Shown: piece by piece, positions 54,557 through 63,022 of the stretch | Layout of the letters: every line of letters begins with the position of its first letter | How positions within the stretch are numbered: the stretch's first letter is position 1 | Assembly: GCF_000424445.1 (NCBI RefSeq) | Contig: NZ_AUJX01000004.1 | Location: 1 to 64,000 of the forward strand | Origin: Oribacterium sp. NK2B42 | Lineage (GTDB): Bacteria; Bacillota; Clostridia; Lachnospirales; Lachnospiraceae | Length of the DNA: 64,000 nt | Reading direction: 5' to 3' | The notes under the pieces: model-generated | Told to the model about the DNA's origin: nothing | The model's input: only the letters and a program-made list of their open reading frames with translations | Database searches by the model: none | Position numbers and translations under genes: made by a program

Positions 54557-55340
54557 TCTTCATCCTGTTTAGTGTTCTTAAGTTTACTATGCTATCGTAA
54601 TCAATCTCTCGCTGCTCAAGATTGATAAATTTGTTTGATTTTCCGGAAGCTTTTGATGCAGATCCGGATACCTTTTTCTTGTTCTTACCGTCCTCTATGG
54701 ATTTTACAAGTTCTGTTGCCTGTGTGACCGTAACAACACCCTGCTCATGCCAGTTTATGGCAACTGCCTGCATATACTGATATGTGGTCTTTTTGGCACT
54801 TGCACAATACTCTATAAGAAATTCTATAACATCTGAAGACATCTTCAGCTCTTTGTACATAAACTTCAGAGCTCCAACCTGGCGAACGCTCGGCAGTGTA
54901 GGAAGCATCTGTCTCGCAAAATATAAGATGCTGTTGAACTCTTCATCAGTCTCTACATCATCAACCGTGCCCTGAAGAGTCTCCATCTTTTCTTCAGCTT
55001 CCAAAAAATCTTCCTCGGTTATGGAAGCCTTTTTCGCTTTCTTTCTTCTGACAACTTTATGCTCTGCCTCGTCCTCCCGTTCCTGATCCTGAAGTGATCC
55101 TGAAGAACTTTCAAATACGCCCTGCTTTTCCCAATATCTCAACGCACGCTCAATATCCTTATCGGTGAGATTCAGAGCATCTGCAGCCTGCTCCTTTGAG
55201 AACTGCTCTCCTCTGTGTCTAAGCATAAACAAATAAACTTTTATGTAATCTCCGTTTGCAGTTCCAAGATACTTATCCAGAAAATCATCCGATATGCATG
55301 TTACATGAACTGCAAGATTATCTACTATACTCGTGCCCAT
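54543..55340 (-). CDS. dnaD: DnaD-domain primosome protein
   Basis: This 265-residue protein has an N-terminal winged helix (residues 10-75: YIKVYLFMLRHRGEQFSKEQ), an acidic/basic linker, and the DnaD domain (PSVRQVGALKFMYKELKMSS ... YQYMQAVAINWHEQG, the C-terminal YxxxIxxxW-like motif). DnaD acts with DnaB and DnaI to load the helicase. The start is the ATG at 55340, seven bases after GGGGGT. Upstream lies a cluster of DnaA boxes. Confidence 0.93.
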   Translation of the reverse strand: MGTSIVDNLAVHVTCISDDFLDKYLGTANGDYIKVYLFMLRHRGEQFSKEQAADALNLTDKDIERALRYWEKQGVFESSSGSLQDQEREDEAEHKVVRRKKAKKASITEEDFLEAEEKMETLQGTVDDVETDEEFNSILYFARQMLPTLPSVRQVGALKFMYKELKMSSDVIEFLIEYCASAKKTTYQYMQAVAINWHEQGVVTVTQATELVKSIEDGKNKKKVSGSASKASGKSNKFINLEQREIDYDSIVNLRTLNRMKNVTN

Positions 55341-55481
55341 CTCATTAACCCCCAAATGTAAATGAAGAGTATTATGGATCTGATAATGCAGCCATCTTCC
55401 CTACTGCCCGGCTGCGATCTCACGTTTCTCCCCTTCGGTGAACTGATATTAGCATACTAAAATTAGTGCTTCAATAAGCCT

Positions 55482-55705
55482 AGTCCACAACTTTATCCAC
55501 CAAAATTGTCCACATTGGTGTGGATAATGTGCACTACTGAATTGTCAAGTATCCACTTATTTTTTTATTTTGTTTATAACCTCTCTCCAATGTGCAAAAT
55601 TCGAGGCTTTTCAAATGTCAATCCCCCAAAAAGATGTATTTATTAAATACAATCAGGGTTTATCCACAATTTGGCGGTGGATTTCCATTGATTCGTGTGG
55701 AGTAA
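55482..55705. promoter_or_regulatory. Cluster of DnaA boxes in an AT-rich gap upstream of dnaD
   Basis: Perfect boxes: TGTGGATAA (55519-55527) and TTATCCACA (55660-55668). One-mismatch boxes: TTATCCACC (55493) and TTGTCCACA (55506). Weaker sites lie at 55481, 55549 and about 55696. Very AT-rich DNA follows (55555-55620 and 55700-55825). It may control dnaD-dnaC, or be an origin-like region. Confidence 0.7.
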
Positions 55706-55821
55706 AAATTATTTTTATTTTCAAAATCGCTTATTTTGACTTCTGAACGGTCATTTTTATATTAAATTTTAAGCATTTTTACTATTTTATAATTGATTTT
55801 GATGTAATTATAGTTGATATT

Positions 55822-55854
55822 AAAAAAGACCCGTGCCGGTACCGGCACAGGTCT
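55822..55854 (-). terminator. Terminator of murC
   Basis: AGACCTGTGCCGG TACCGGCACGGGTCT followed by TTTTT on the minus strand, a strong hairpin just after the murC stop. Confidence 0.9.
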
Positions 55855-55868
55855 TCATTATTATACTA

Positions 55869-57269
55869 TCACTTCTCTATAACAGCACCGGGCAGCTTCA
55901 GGAGGTCTTCTCCAACCTCATAGATATTGCCGGCACCCATGGTTATGAGAACATCTCCCTCCTTAACTTTTTCAAGGAGGAATTTCTCAATGTCCTGAAA
56001 TTCCGGGATGTAATAAACATTGGTGTTCTGCTCAAGCATATGCTTTCTGAGATCATCAGAACTTATGCCTATGGTATTCTTCTCTCTTGCCGCGTAAATG
56101 TCAGCAAGCACTATCTCGTCCGCCTGGCTGAGAGCTCCGGCAAAATCATCAAGTAATGCCGCAGTTCTGCTGTAGGTGTGAGGCTGGAAGGCGATCCAGA
56201 GTTTTCTGTGAGGATATTTCTTGGCTGCCTCTATGGTTGCCGCTATCTCCTGAGGATGATGAGCATAGTCATCGATTATTGTGAAACCGTTGACTGTTCC
56301 CTTTTTCTGGAAGCGGCGGTCTGTACCTGTGAAGCGCTTAAGACCTTTTAAGATCGCATCCATTTCGATACCAAGCTCCCGGCATACCGCAATGGCTGCC
56401 ATTGAGTTATAGATATTGTGCTCTCCTGTAACTCCAAGCTCCACCTTTGCAATCTCTTCTCCCTTATAGAATAAGGTATAAGTAGGATGAGCAAGCTTGT
56501 CATAGCTTATGAAGTTGGCTGTATAGTCGGAACTCTTGTCATGTCCGTAGGTGATGCATTTACACTTGAGTCCCTCGGTAAAATAATCAAAATGCTTAAT
56601 ATCAGAGTTTATAACCAGAAGTCCGTCCTCAGGAAGCTTTTCGGCAAAGAGCCTGAAGCTGTGTCTGATGTCATCTATGTCCTTGAAGAAGTCGAGATGG
56701 TCTGCTTCAACATTGAGAATGATCTCAATAGTCGGGAAGAAGGAAAGGAAGGAGTTTGTATACTCACAGGCCTCCACAACGAAGGTATCCTGTCCTCCGA
56801 CTCTGATGTTGCCGCCTATATCCTTGAGGATGCCGCCTACAGTTACGGTAGGATCCACGTCTGCCTCCAGAAGTATCTCGGTTATCATGGAAGTTGTTGT
56901 GGTCTTTCCATGGGTTCCGGAGATGTTGATGGCCTGCTTGTAATTACGCATGAGTTCGCCTAGAAGCTGGGCTCTTGTGAGCATGGGTATCCCTGCCTCT
57001 ACGGCTGCCGCAAACTCAGGATTATCCGGATGAATGGCAGCTGTATAAACTACAACATCGATATCCTTTGTTATGTTCTCGGCTTTCTGCGGATAATTGA
57101 CTACAGCGCCTTCTGATACAAGCTTCTTTGTAAGCTCTGATTCCTTGCTGTCAGATCCGGAAATTGTAAAATGCCTTGAAAGCAGAATCTCCGCAAGACC
57201 GCTCATGGAGATACCGCCTATTCCTATAAAGTGTACATGTACAGGTTTGTCAAATTTTATCTGATACAT
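55869..57269 (-). CDS. murC: UDP-N-acetylmuramate--L-alanine ligase
   Basis: This 466-residue cytoplasmic enzyme adds the first amino acid of the peptidoglycan stem peptide. The Rossmann start HFIGIGGISMSGLAEILL, ATP loop NISGTHGKTTTTSMITEILL and YAHHPQEIAATIEAAK are all diagnostic. Normal length, single gene, own terminator, AGAAGG before the start. Confidence 0.98.
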   Translation of the reverse strand: MYQIKFDKPVHVHFIGIGGISMSGLAEILLSRHFTISGSDSKESELTKKLVSEGAVVNYPQKAENITKDIDVVVYTAAIHPDNPEFAAAVEAGIPMLTRAQLLGELMRNYKQAINISGTHGKTTTTSMITEILLEADVDPTVTVGGILKDIGGNIRVGGQDTFVVEACEYTNSFLSFFPTIEIILNVEADHLDFFKDIDDIRHSFRLFAEKLPEDGLLVINSDIKHFDYFTEGLKCKCITYGHDKSSDYTANFISYDKLAHPTYTLFYKGEEIAKVELGVTGEHNIYNSMAAIAVCRELGIEMDAILKGLKRFTGTDRRFQKKGTVNGFTIIDDYAHHPQEIAATIEAAKKYPHRKLWIAFQPHTYSRTAALLDDFAGALSQADEIVLADIYAAREKNTIGISSDDLRKHMLEQNTNVYYIPEFQDIEKFLLEKVKEGDVLITMGAGNIYEVGEDLLKLPGAVIEK

Positions 57270-57494
57270 TTAAATACCTTCTTATCTAAAGCGTAAGGGG
57301 ACAATGCCTTTTACGCTGTCATACGTGTCCGATTTAACTCAGAGATTATATCATCGTGTCAATTATAACGCAAGTGAGGCCGTCCGAAACGGTGAGCATC
57401 CAATTAATATTGAAAAAAATCTGTCTTAACGTGAATCGGACGGAGCCTGATGAACTTTTTACAGCCTTGGTGCCCTACGTTCCGTGTTTAAATA

Positions 57495-60188
57495 TCACTC
57501 ATTAGTTTTCGGTATCTCCAGCCTTGTGCCAATGCGGATTCCCGGGGCAGAGTCATTGAGATGCTCTTTCCGCACGGTATTTACCACTCTGTCCACATCA
57601 TCCTTTAGGTTCCGGGCGCTGAGGAGCACTGCCCCCGCTCCCCAGGTTATGACCTGAACCACCTTGTCGGAGGTTGCAACGGTAACCGAATACTGCTTCT
57701 TAAGCTCATGAGTCTCTTCCTCTATATATTCGTCGGCGGTCATGGCTTCTCTTGTGAATACCACATAGATATTGTGATACTTAGTCTGTTCCACCTGATG
57801 TCCCTGCACCCGGTAAGCATCGAAAACAACTATTACTTCCTTTCCGGTGTAGCCGGCATAGTTTGACAGTATATCCTGAAGCTTGCCTCTCGCGGCGTCA
57901 AGATTTGACCGGGCGAGTTCATTAAGCTCATCCCAGGCAAATATGATGTTGTAGCCGTCCACCAGAAGATATTCCTTTTTCTTTTCCGGAGCCTTCAGGT
58001 CTCTACGGTTTGCTGCCTTGTTTTCTTCCTTCTCTTTGGCTCTTATGGTGCGGGCGCTGGAGATATTAACCTCCTTCGCACGGTTCTTGATGGGTCCGAA
58101 GGTCCTTACGAATATATCCTCAAGCTCCTGATCCCCGATGTAGTGTCCGCCGGTTTTATATTTTTTGTCGTCCGACTTTGCTTCGGCACTTCTCTGAAGC
58201 TTCGCAACATCCGCTTCGAAATCTCTCTTCTCAACTTCACCCTCAAGCTTCAAAGGTGACTCCACATGCATGTAGCTTTCCACCTGGTCGAAGGGCACTA
58301 TGAAACCGGAGCCGTGGGCGCAGAACACAGATGAGCTTGGATTCAGAATGTCTTCCTCCGGGTTATAGCCTCTCTTCTGTATAACTTCTTCCGCATTATG
58401 GCATCTGTCATAGCCGCTGAAGCGAAGGAAAAGATGGCCTCTTCCTTTGGTATAGACCATAACCTCTTTGTGATAATCCCTCATGGCCGAAACCGGAGCC
58501 GTGCCCGTGATGATTGAAGTATCACCGTTTATCTCCGGGGGATCAAAATGTCCGTTCATATTGGAAAGATCCGTCATGGCTCTGCCCACATATTCCTGGG
58601 GAAGCTCCAGCGTAAAGGCATAGTAGGGTTCCAGAAGGACATTGACCGCCTTCATAAGTCCCTGTCTCACTGCTCTGTAGGTAGCCTCTCTGAAATCTCC
58701 GCCCTCGGTGTGCTTAAGGTGAGCCTTTCCGGCAACCAGCGTAAATCTAATGTCTGTTACCGGACTTCCCGTGAGCACTCCCGCATGTTCCTTTTCCCGG
58801 AGATGGGTCAGCACAAGTCTCTGCCAGTTGATGGCCAGGTCATCTGTTTTGCAGTCAGATCTGAACTTGAGACCGCTTCCCCTGGGAAGAGGCTCCATCA
58901 GTATGTGAACTTCGGCATAATGTCTCAGCGGCTCAAAGTGTCCGACTCCCTCCACCGCATCGTCTATTGTTTCAAGATAAAGTATCCTGCTTTCTCCAAA
59001 CAGGAGCTCAACTCCCAGGCGCTCCTTCACAACTTTTTTAATGATCTCTATCTGCACCTCACCCATGAGATGAACGTGTATTTCCTTGAGATTCTTGTCC
59101 CAGCTGATATGAAGCTCGGGAAATTCGTCTGCCAGTGTGTCAAGCTTTCTGTATAATTCAAGGTCATCCACATCAGGGGATTCCACCTTATAGTCCAGCA
59201 CCGGCTTTAGTGATGGATCCTTTCCCTTGGGTTCACATCCCACAGAGTCCCCGGTCTTAAGCCCCGAGATTCCGAGAAGTGTGCATACCATGCCTGCCTC
59301 CGCGGTGTCTGCATTAACATACTTCTCCCCGCTGTAGATACGGATCTCCGAAACCTTTTCTCCGGGCAGGAGCTCGTCTCTTACTTTTATTTCTCCTCCG
59401 GTTATCTTTATATAGGTAAGTCGTCTGTCGGAATCATCCTTTGCGATCTTGAAAACCTTGCCTCCGAAGACGCTTGGGTACATGGGAATCTCCGTAAAGG
59501 TATGGATGCCTTCGAGAAATTCCTTCACTCCGAAATTCTTAAGGGCGGAACCGAAATATACCGGGAAAAGCTTTCTGTCCCAGATCAGGTTCCTTACATC
59601 CTTTGGATCCAGCTCACTCTTTTCCAGATACTTTTCCATGATCCGGTCATCGCACATGGCAATGTTTTCCTTCAGCTCCTCCGACATGGAATACTTTCCG
59701 GCCTCCGTGAAATCCACTGCGGCCGCTCCGAAATGCTTTTTCAGATCCTCAAGAAGCTTATCCTTGTCGGTTCCCGGCTGATCCATTTTGTTCACAAAGA
59801 TAAAGACCGGAACGCCGTATCTTTGAAGAAGCTTCCACAAGGTCTCTGTATGTCCCTGAACTCCGTCGGCACCATTAACTACAAGTATGGCATAGTCAAG
59901 GACAGAAAGGGTCTTCTCCATTTCCGCCGAAAAATCCACATGGCCCGGAGTATCCAGAAGGGATACCGATATATCCTTAAGGTCGAAGGTTGCCATCTTT
60001 GAAAAGATGGTGATGCCCCTTTCCTTTTCCATATCGTCGGTATCCAGATAAGCATTGCCGTTATCAACCCGGCCAAGGGCTCTGATCTTTCCGCACTCGT
60101 AAAGGATACTTTCGGACAATGTCGTCTTTCCGGCATCTACATGCGCCAGAATTCCTATTACCAGATGTTTTTTTTGCTGTTTTTCCAA
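57495..60188 (-). CDS. TetM-like ribosome-protection GTPase fused to a YacP/Rae1 NYN nuclease domain
   Basis: Residues 1 to about 660 are an EF-G/TetM-type translational GTPase: GILAHVDAGKTTLSESIL, LLDTPGHVDFSAEMEKTLSV, VFIFVNKMDQPG, with domains II-V. A linker of about 80 charged residues follows. Residues about 735-885 form a NYN (PIN-like) domain (YLLVDGYNIIFAWDELNELA, VIVVFDAYRVQG, TVATSDKVVQVITWGAGA) like YacP/Rae1, a ribosome-associated A-site endonuclease in Bacillus subtilis. The fusion suggests a GTPase that brings an RNase to the ribosomal A site. True tetracycline resistance is not implied. Start: TTG at 60188, seven bases after GGAGGG; the frame opens to 60209. It follows the shikimate kinase gene closely. 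Confidence 0.9.
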   Translation of the reverse strand: MEKQQKKHLVIGILAHVDAGKTTLSESILYECGKIRALGRVDNGNAYLDTDDMEKERGITIFSKMATFDLKDISVSLLDTPGHVDFSAEMEKTLSVLDYAILVVNGADGVQGHTETLWKLLQRYGVPVFIFVNKMDQPGTDKDKLLEDLKKHFGAAAVDFTEAGKYSMSEELKENIAMCDDRIMEKYLEKSELDPKDVRNLIWDRKLFPVYFGSALKNFGVKEFLEGIHTFTEIPMYPSVFGGKVFKIAKDDSDRRLTYIKITGGEIKVRDELLPGEKVSEIRIYSGEKYVNADTAEAGMVCTLLGISGLKTGDSVGCEPKGKDPSLKPVLDYKVESPDVDDLELYRKLDTLADEFPELHISWDKNLKEIHVHLMGEVQIEIIKKVVKERLGVELLFGESRILYLETIDDAVEGVGHFEPLRHYAEVHILMEPLPRGSGLKFRSDCKTDDLAINWQRLVLTHLREKEHAGVLTGSPVTDIRFTLVAGKAHLKHTEGGDFREATYRAVRQGLMKAVNVLLEPYYAFTLELPQEYVGRAMTDLSNMNGHFDPPEINGDTSIITGTAPVSAMRDYHKEVMVYTKGRGHLFLRFSGYDRCHNAEEVIQKRGYNPEEDILNPSSSVFCAHGSGFIVPFDQVESYMHVESPLKLEGEVEKRDFEADVAKLQRSAEAKSDDKKYKTGGHYIGDQELEDIFVRTFGPIKNRAKEVNISSARTIRAKEKEENKAANRRDLKAPEKKKEYLLVDGYNIIFAWDELNELARSNLDAARGKLQDILSNYAGYTGKEVIVVFDAYRVQGHQVEQTKYHNIYVVFTREAMTADEYIEEETHELKKQYSVTVATSDKVVQVITWGAGAVLLSARNLKDDVDRVVNTVRKEHLNDSAPGIRIGTRLEIPKTNE

Positions 60189-60219
60189 AAGCTGACCCTC
60201 CGTCGTCACATGAACTTCG

Positions 60220-60729
60220 TTATATGTTCTTTTCGATCTGTTCTGTCCAGTTCTTTATTTCCCGGACTATCTCCGCAGGGGTCTTGCCCTTCTCATCAAT
60301 GATGACATCTGCATACTTTTCATAAAGCGGTGCCCTCTCATCGAATAAATCCCTGAGGGTGAAGCCTTCCGGCATGGCAACTCCGCGGTCCGTAACATCT
60401 CCTATCCTCTGCTCCATATCTTCACAGGAAATCTTGAGATACACTATCTTACTTATTTCCTTAAGATGCTTCATAGCTTCCTCTTCATAGCAGATAGAGC
60501 CCCCCGGTGCGATAATGGTGTTTTGTACATCTATGGAGGATGCGATATCACCTTCCACCTTCAGAAATCCGTCCTGACCGGCTTCCGCAATAATGTCTTT
60601 CAATTTCTTTCCGGTTTTTTCCTGGATCATAATGTCTACGTCCAGAAATCCCATGGCTGCCAGCTTTGCAAGCATAACTCCTATGGTTGATTTGCCACAG
60701 GAGGGCATTCCGATCATGGTAATATTCAT
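60220..60729 (-). CDS. aroK: Shikimate kinase
   Basis: This 169-residue kinase phosphorylates shikimate in chorismate synthesis. P-loop GMPSCGKSTIGVML, shikimate-binding GFLDVDIMIQEK, glycine-rich IAPGGSICY and DERAPLYEKYADVIID fit the family. It starts behind GAGGAG and is probably co-transcribed with the GTPase-nuclease gene. Other aro genes are not near. Confidence 0.88.
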   Translation of the reverse strand: MNITMIGMPSCGKSTIGVMLAKLAAMGFLDVDIMIQEKTGKKLKDIIAEAGQDGFLKVEGDIASSIDVQNTIIAPGGSICYEEEAMKHLKEISKIVYLKISCEDMEQRIGDVTDRGVAMPEGFTLRDLFDERAPLYEKYADVIIDEKGKTPAEIVREIKNWTEQIEKNI

Positions 60730-60758
60730 TGCTATATTCTCCTCTTTTTGAGAATTTT

Positions 60759-60853
60759 AAAGTTCAGCGGCGGACCATGGGGACGGAGTTAGTGGTTCAT
60801 TTTTTGACAAAATGAACCACTAACTCCGTCCCCATGGTCCATCGCTGAACTTT
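60759..60853. repeat. Large near-perfect palindrome (45-base arms)
   Basis: Arms 60759-60803 and 60809-60853 have only two mismatches around the loop TTGAC. Both carry GGGGACGGAGTTAGTGGTTC or its complement; part of this motif forms the loop of the palindrome at 16589. Confidence 0.9.
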
Positions 60854-60857
60854 ACTG

Positions 60858-60884
60858 AAAAACCCTGCGCTCAGGGCACAGGGT
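60858..60884 (-). terminator. Terminator of the pyrophosphatase gene
   Basis: ACCCTG TGCCCTGAGCG CAGGGT followed by TTTTC on the minus strand, 15 bases after the stop. Confidence 0.85.
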
Positions 60885-60898
60885 CATAATTCATAATA

Positions 60899-62617
60899 TC
60901 AAAGCTGTTCTGCAAATAATGTAAGTGCCGGTACCAGCTGTTTCTTTCTGGAAACAACTCCCGGAAGAACCACAGACCAGGAATCGTCTGACTTATCGTT
61001 CTTATTCTTACCCGGTCTTCTTTCCGGTGTATAGCCGAAGGCATTCTCCACAAGCTGTCCTGCTCCCGTGCCAACCGCAAGAAGATCTGTACTCTTGTCA
61101 AGGATATTGGTGAGCATGATGAAACTCATGTCAAGCTTTTCAGCTTTAAGAGCATTGATTGCAAATTCCTCAAGTCCGTCCTTGAACTGATCAAGCTCTT
61201 CCTTATTAAGACTGGTAACCTGACTTACACCAAATTCAACCTTTCCCGCTGAGAAATGCTTGAAATCCTGATAGAAGATCTCCTGAATGGTCTTGCCCTT
61301 CAGGTTGGATCCTGCAGAGAACATGGAGAAGGCATACTTCTCAATGTCAACTCCGGCAATCTTTGCAAGCTCTCTTCCTGTCTGTTCGTCAAGGGGAGTG
61401 CAGGTAGGTGATCTGAAAAGGAGAGTATCGGAAATGATTGCCGACATAAGAAGACCTGCAGTCTGCTTGTCGATTTCAATGTTATTCTCCTTATACATCT
61501 GAGTGATGATGGTTGAACAGCATCCCAGAGGCTGGTTTCTGAAATAAACCGGTGTCATGGTCTGAACCGTTGCGATCTTGTGGTGGTCGATGATCTCCAG
61601 AATGTCTGCCGCCTCGATGCCTTCAACAGCCTGTCCCGGTTCATTGTGGTCAACAAGGATAACCTGCTTTCCGCGATTTCCGAGGAGGTTTCTGCGGGAT
61701 ACCATACCGAGATAATTTCCGTCCTTTGAAAGGATAGGGAAGTCACGATGTCTCTTGGAAGCCATGATCTCTCTCAGCTCATCCACGAAATCATCTTCTG
61801 TAAAGGTTATCAGATTGTCTTTTGTCATAAAGTAGCTTATAGGCATTGACTGGTTGATAAGTCTTGCCGCGGTATAGGCATCATAGCTTGTTACCATGAT
61901 GATCATGCCGTTTGCTTCGGCCAGGCTCTTTATGGTGGGGGAAACATTGGCACCCTCACAGATGATGATACAGTCTGCTCCGTTATCCATGGCTGAAAGC
62001 TGGTTCTCCGCACGGTTTCCGAGGATAACGATATCGTGCTTTTCTATATAGTAGGACATCATCTCGGGATTTGCGGCTGCGATGATAACCTTGCCCTTTT
62101 CACAGCATCTTGAAACATCACCGGTTACAGTGGTTGCTTCCAGGGTGTCTTCTATATTGGAAAACTTTGTGTGAGCTTTTGAGATAATATGGCTGTCGTA
62201 TACATTGAAATAAGATTTCGCGATGTCTCCGATGGTTATGACACCCTCAAGGGAATTCCTGGAGGTAACAACGGGAAGTGTTACGACATTTCCCTCGTTC
62301 ATCATGGTCCAGGCTTTTTTCAGGGACATATCCCTGGTTACTCCCGGGGTCTTACGGTACTCGATATCCGTCACCTGTGTTTTAACGGTTGTTATGAGTC
62401 TCGGCTTCTCAACCTTGAAATGATCAAGGACAAACTGAGTCTCTCTCGAAGGCTCACCTGCTCTGCAGGGGACATATTTCTCTGTTTTTGTGATCTTGTT
62501 TTTTAATCTTGCATAGGCAATGGCCGCACAGATGGAATCCGTATCCGGGTTTCTGTGGCCGGTAACCAGAACTTCACGTTCTGTATTATGTGGAATATTT
62601 CTCTTTCCCTTAGTCAT
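60899..62617 (-). CDS. ppaC: Family II (Mn-dependent) inorganic pyrophosphatase with CBS-DRTGG insert
   Basis: This 572-residue DHH-fold enzyme hydrolyses pyrophosphate. The metal-binding motifs VTGHRNPDTDSICAAIAYAR, LVDHNEPGQAVEG and IIDHHKIATVQT are intact, and the DHHA2 substrate domain is C-terminal. Residues about 70-300 hold two CBS domains flanking a DRTGG domain, the regulatory insert of CBS-pyrophosphatases, inhibited by AMP/ADP and activated by diadenosine polyphosphates in studied cases. It starts behind GGGAGGG. Confidence 0.95.
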   Translation of the reverse strand: MTKGKRNIPHNTEREVLVTGHRNPDTDSICAAIAYARLKNKITKTEKYVPCRAGEPSRETQFVLDHFKVEKPRLITTVKTQVTDIEYRKTPGVTRDMSLKKAWTMMNEGNVVTLPVVTSRNSLEGVITIGDIAKSYFNVYDSHIISKAHTKFSNIEDTLEATTVTGDVSRCCEKGKVIIAAANPEMMSYYIEKHDIVILGNRAENQLSAMDNGADCIIICEGANVSPTIKSLAEANGMIIMVTSYDAYTAARLINQSMPISYFMTKDNLITFTEDDFVDELREIMASKRHRDFPILSKDGNYLGMVSRRNLLGNRGKQVILVDHNEPGQAVEGIEAADILEIIDHHKIATVQTMTPVYFRNQPLGCCSTIITQMYKENNIEIDKQTAGLLMSAIISDTLLFRSPTCTPLDEQTGRELAKIAGVDIEKYAFSMFSAGSNLKGKTIQEIFYQDFKHFSAGKVEFGVSQVTSLNKEELDQFKDGLEEFAINALKAEKLDMSFIMLTNILDKSTDLLAVGTGAGQLVENAFGYTPERRPGKNKNDKSDDSWSVVLPGVVSRKKQLVPALTLFAEQL

Positions 62618-63022
62618 GTACCCTCCCGATTTATTGATTCAAAATGATTTTTGTTATTTTTTCATATGTAAATCATAAATATAATGTTGTATACAGGATT
62701 TTTTAATAAATGTTCATAAATTATTCATAATTCAATACTATATTTCTAGTCATAAACATGAAGTTTGTTTTTATGTTTCTTTTAACATTGGTTGATTTTC
62801 CAAATTAGATTTTTCATAATTACCCCGGTTAGGCGAGAGCCTGCCGGGGTCTCCTCATTTAAGAGCTCAGCACGCTGTTTTCATCAGCATACCTTCTCAT
62901 GTATAAACCCTGTATCTTGATAAGAAAGCACCGATTATACCGGCACCCTCTGAAAATGTTTTTATCAAACCATAGCCAAAAAGGCAATGGTTTGACATAA
63001 ACTTATGTGATTGTACTTAACA
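62618..63022. other. Gene-free spacer with leader hairpin of ppaC and a weak terminator of the PBP gene
   Basis: AT-rich from 62640 to 62820. A stable hairpin CCCCGG TTAGGC GAGA GCCTG CCGGGG lies at 62823-62849. AAACCATAGCC AAAAA GGCAATGGTTT (62967-62993) follows the PBP gene and may end its transcript, although the U-tract is poor. No reading frame recognised. Confidence 0.55.

Noticed and set aside
55482-55825. Chromosomal origin of replication
   Set aside because: DnaA boxes and AT-rich DNA are there, but dnaA/dnaN are absent and genes run the same way on both sides; kept only as a DnaA-box cluster.
57495-60188. Acquired tetracycline resistance gene tet(M)/tet(O)
   Set aside because: The GTPase part is similar in plan, but the gene has a housekeeping neighbourhood, a nuclease fusion and no sign of recent transfer, so resistance should not be claimed.
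62823-62849. Manganese (yybP-ykoY) riboswitch before the Mn-dependent pyrophosphatase
   Set aside because: The hairpin is stable but I could not find the conserved loop sequences of that riboswitch.
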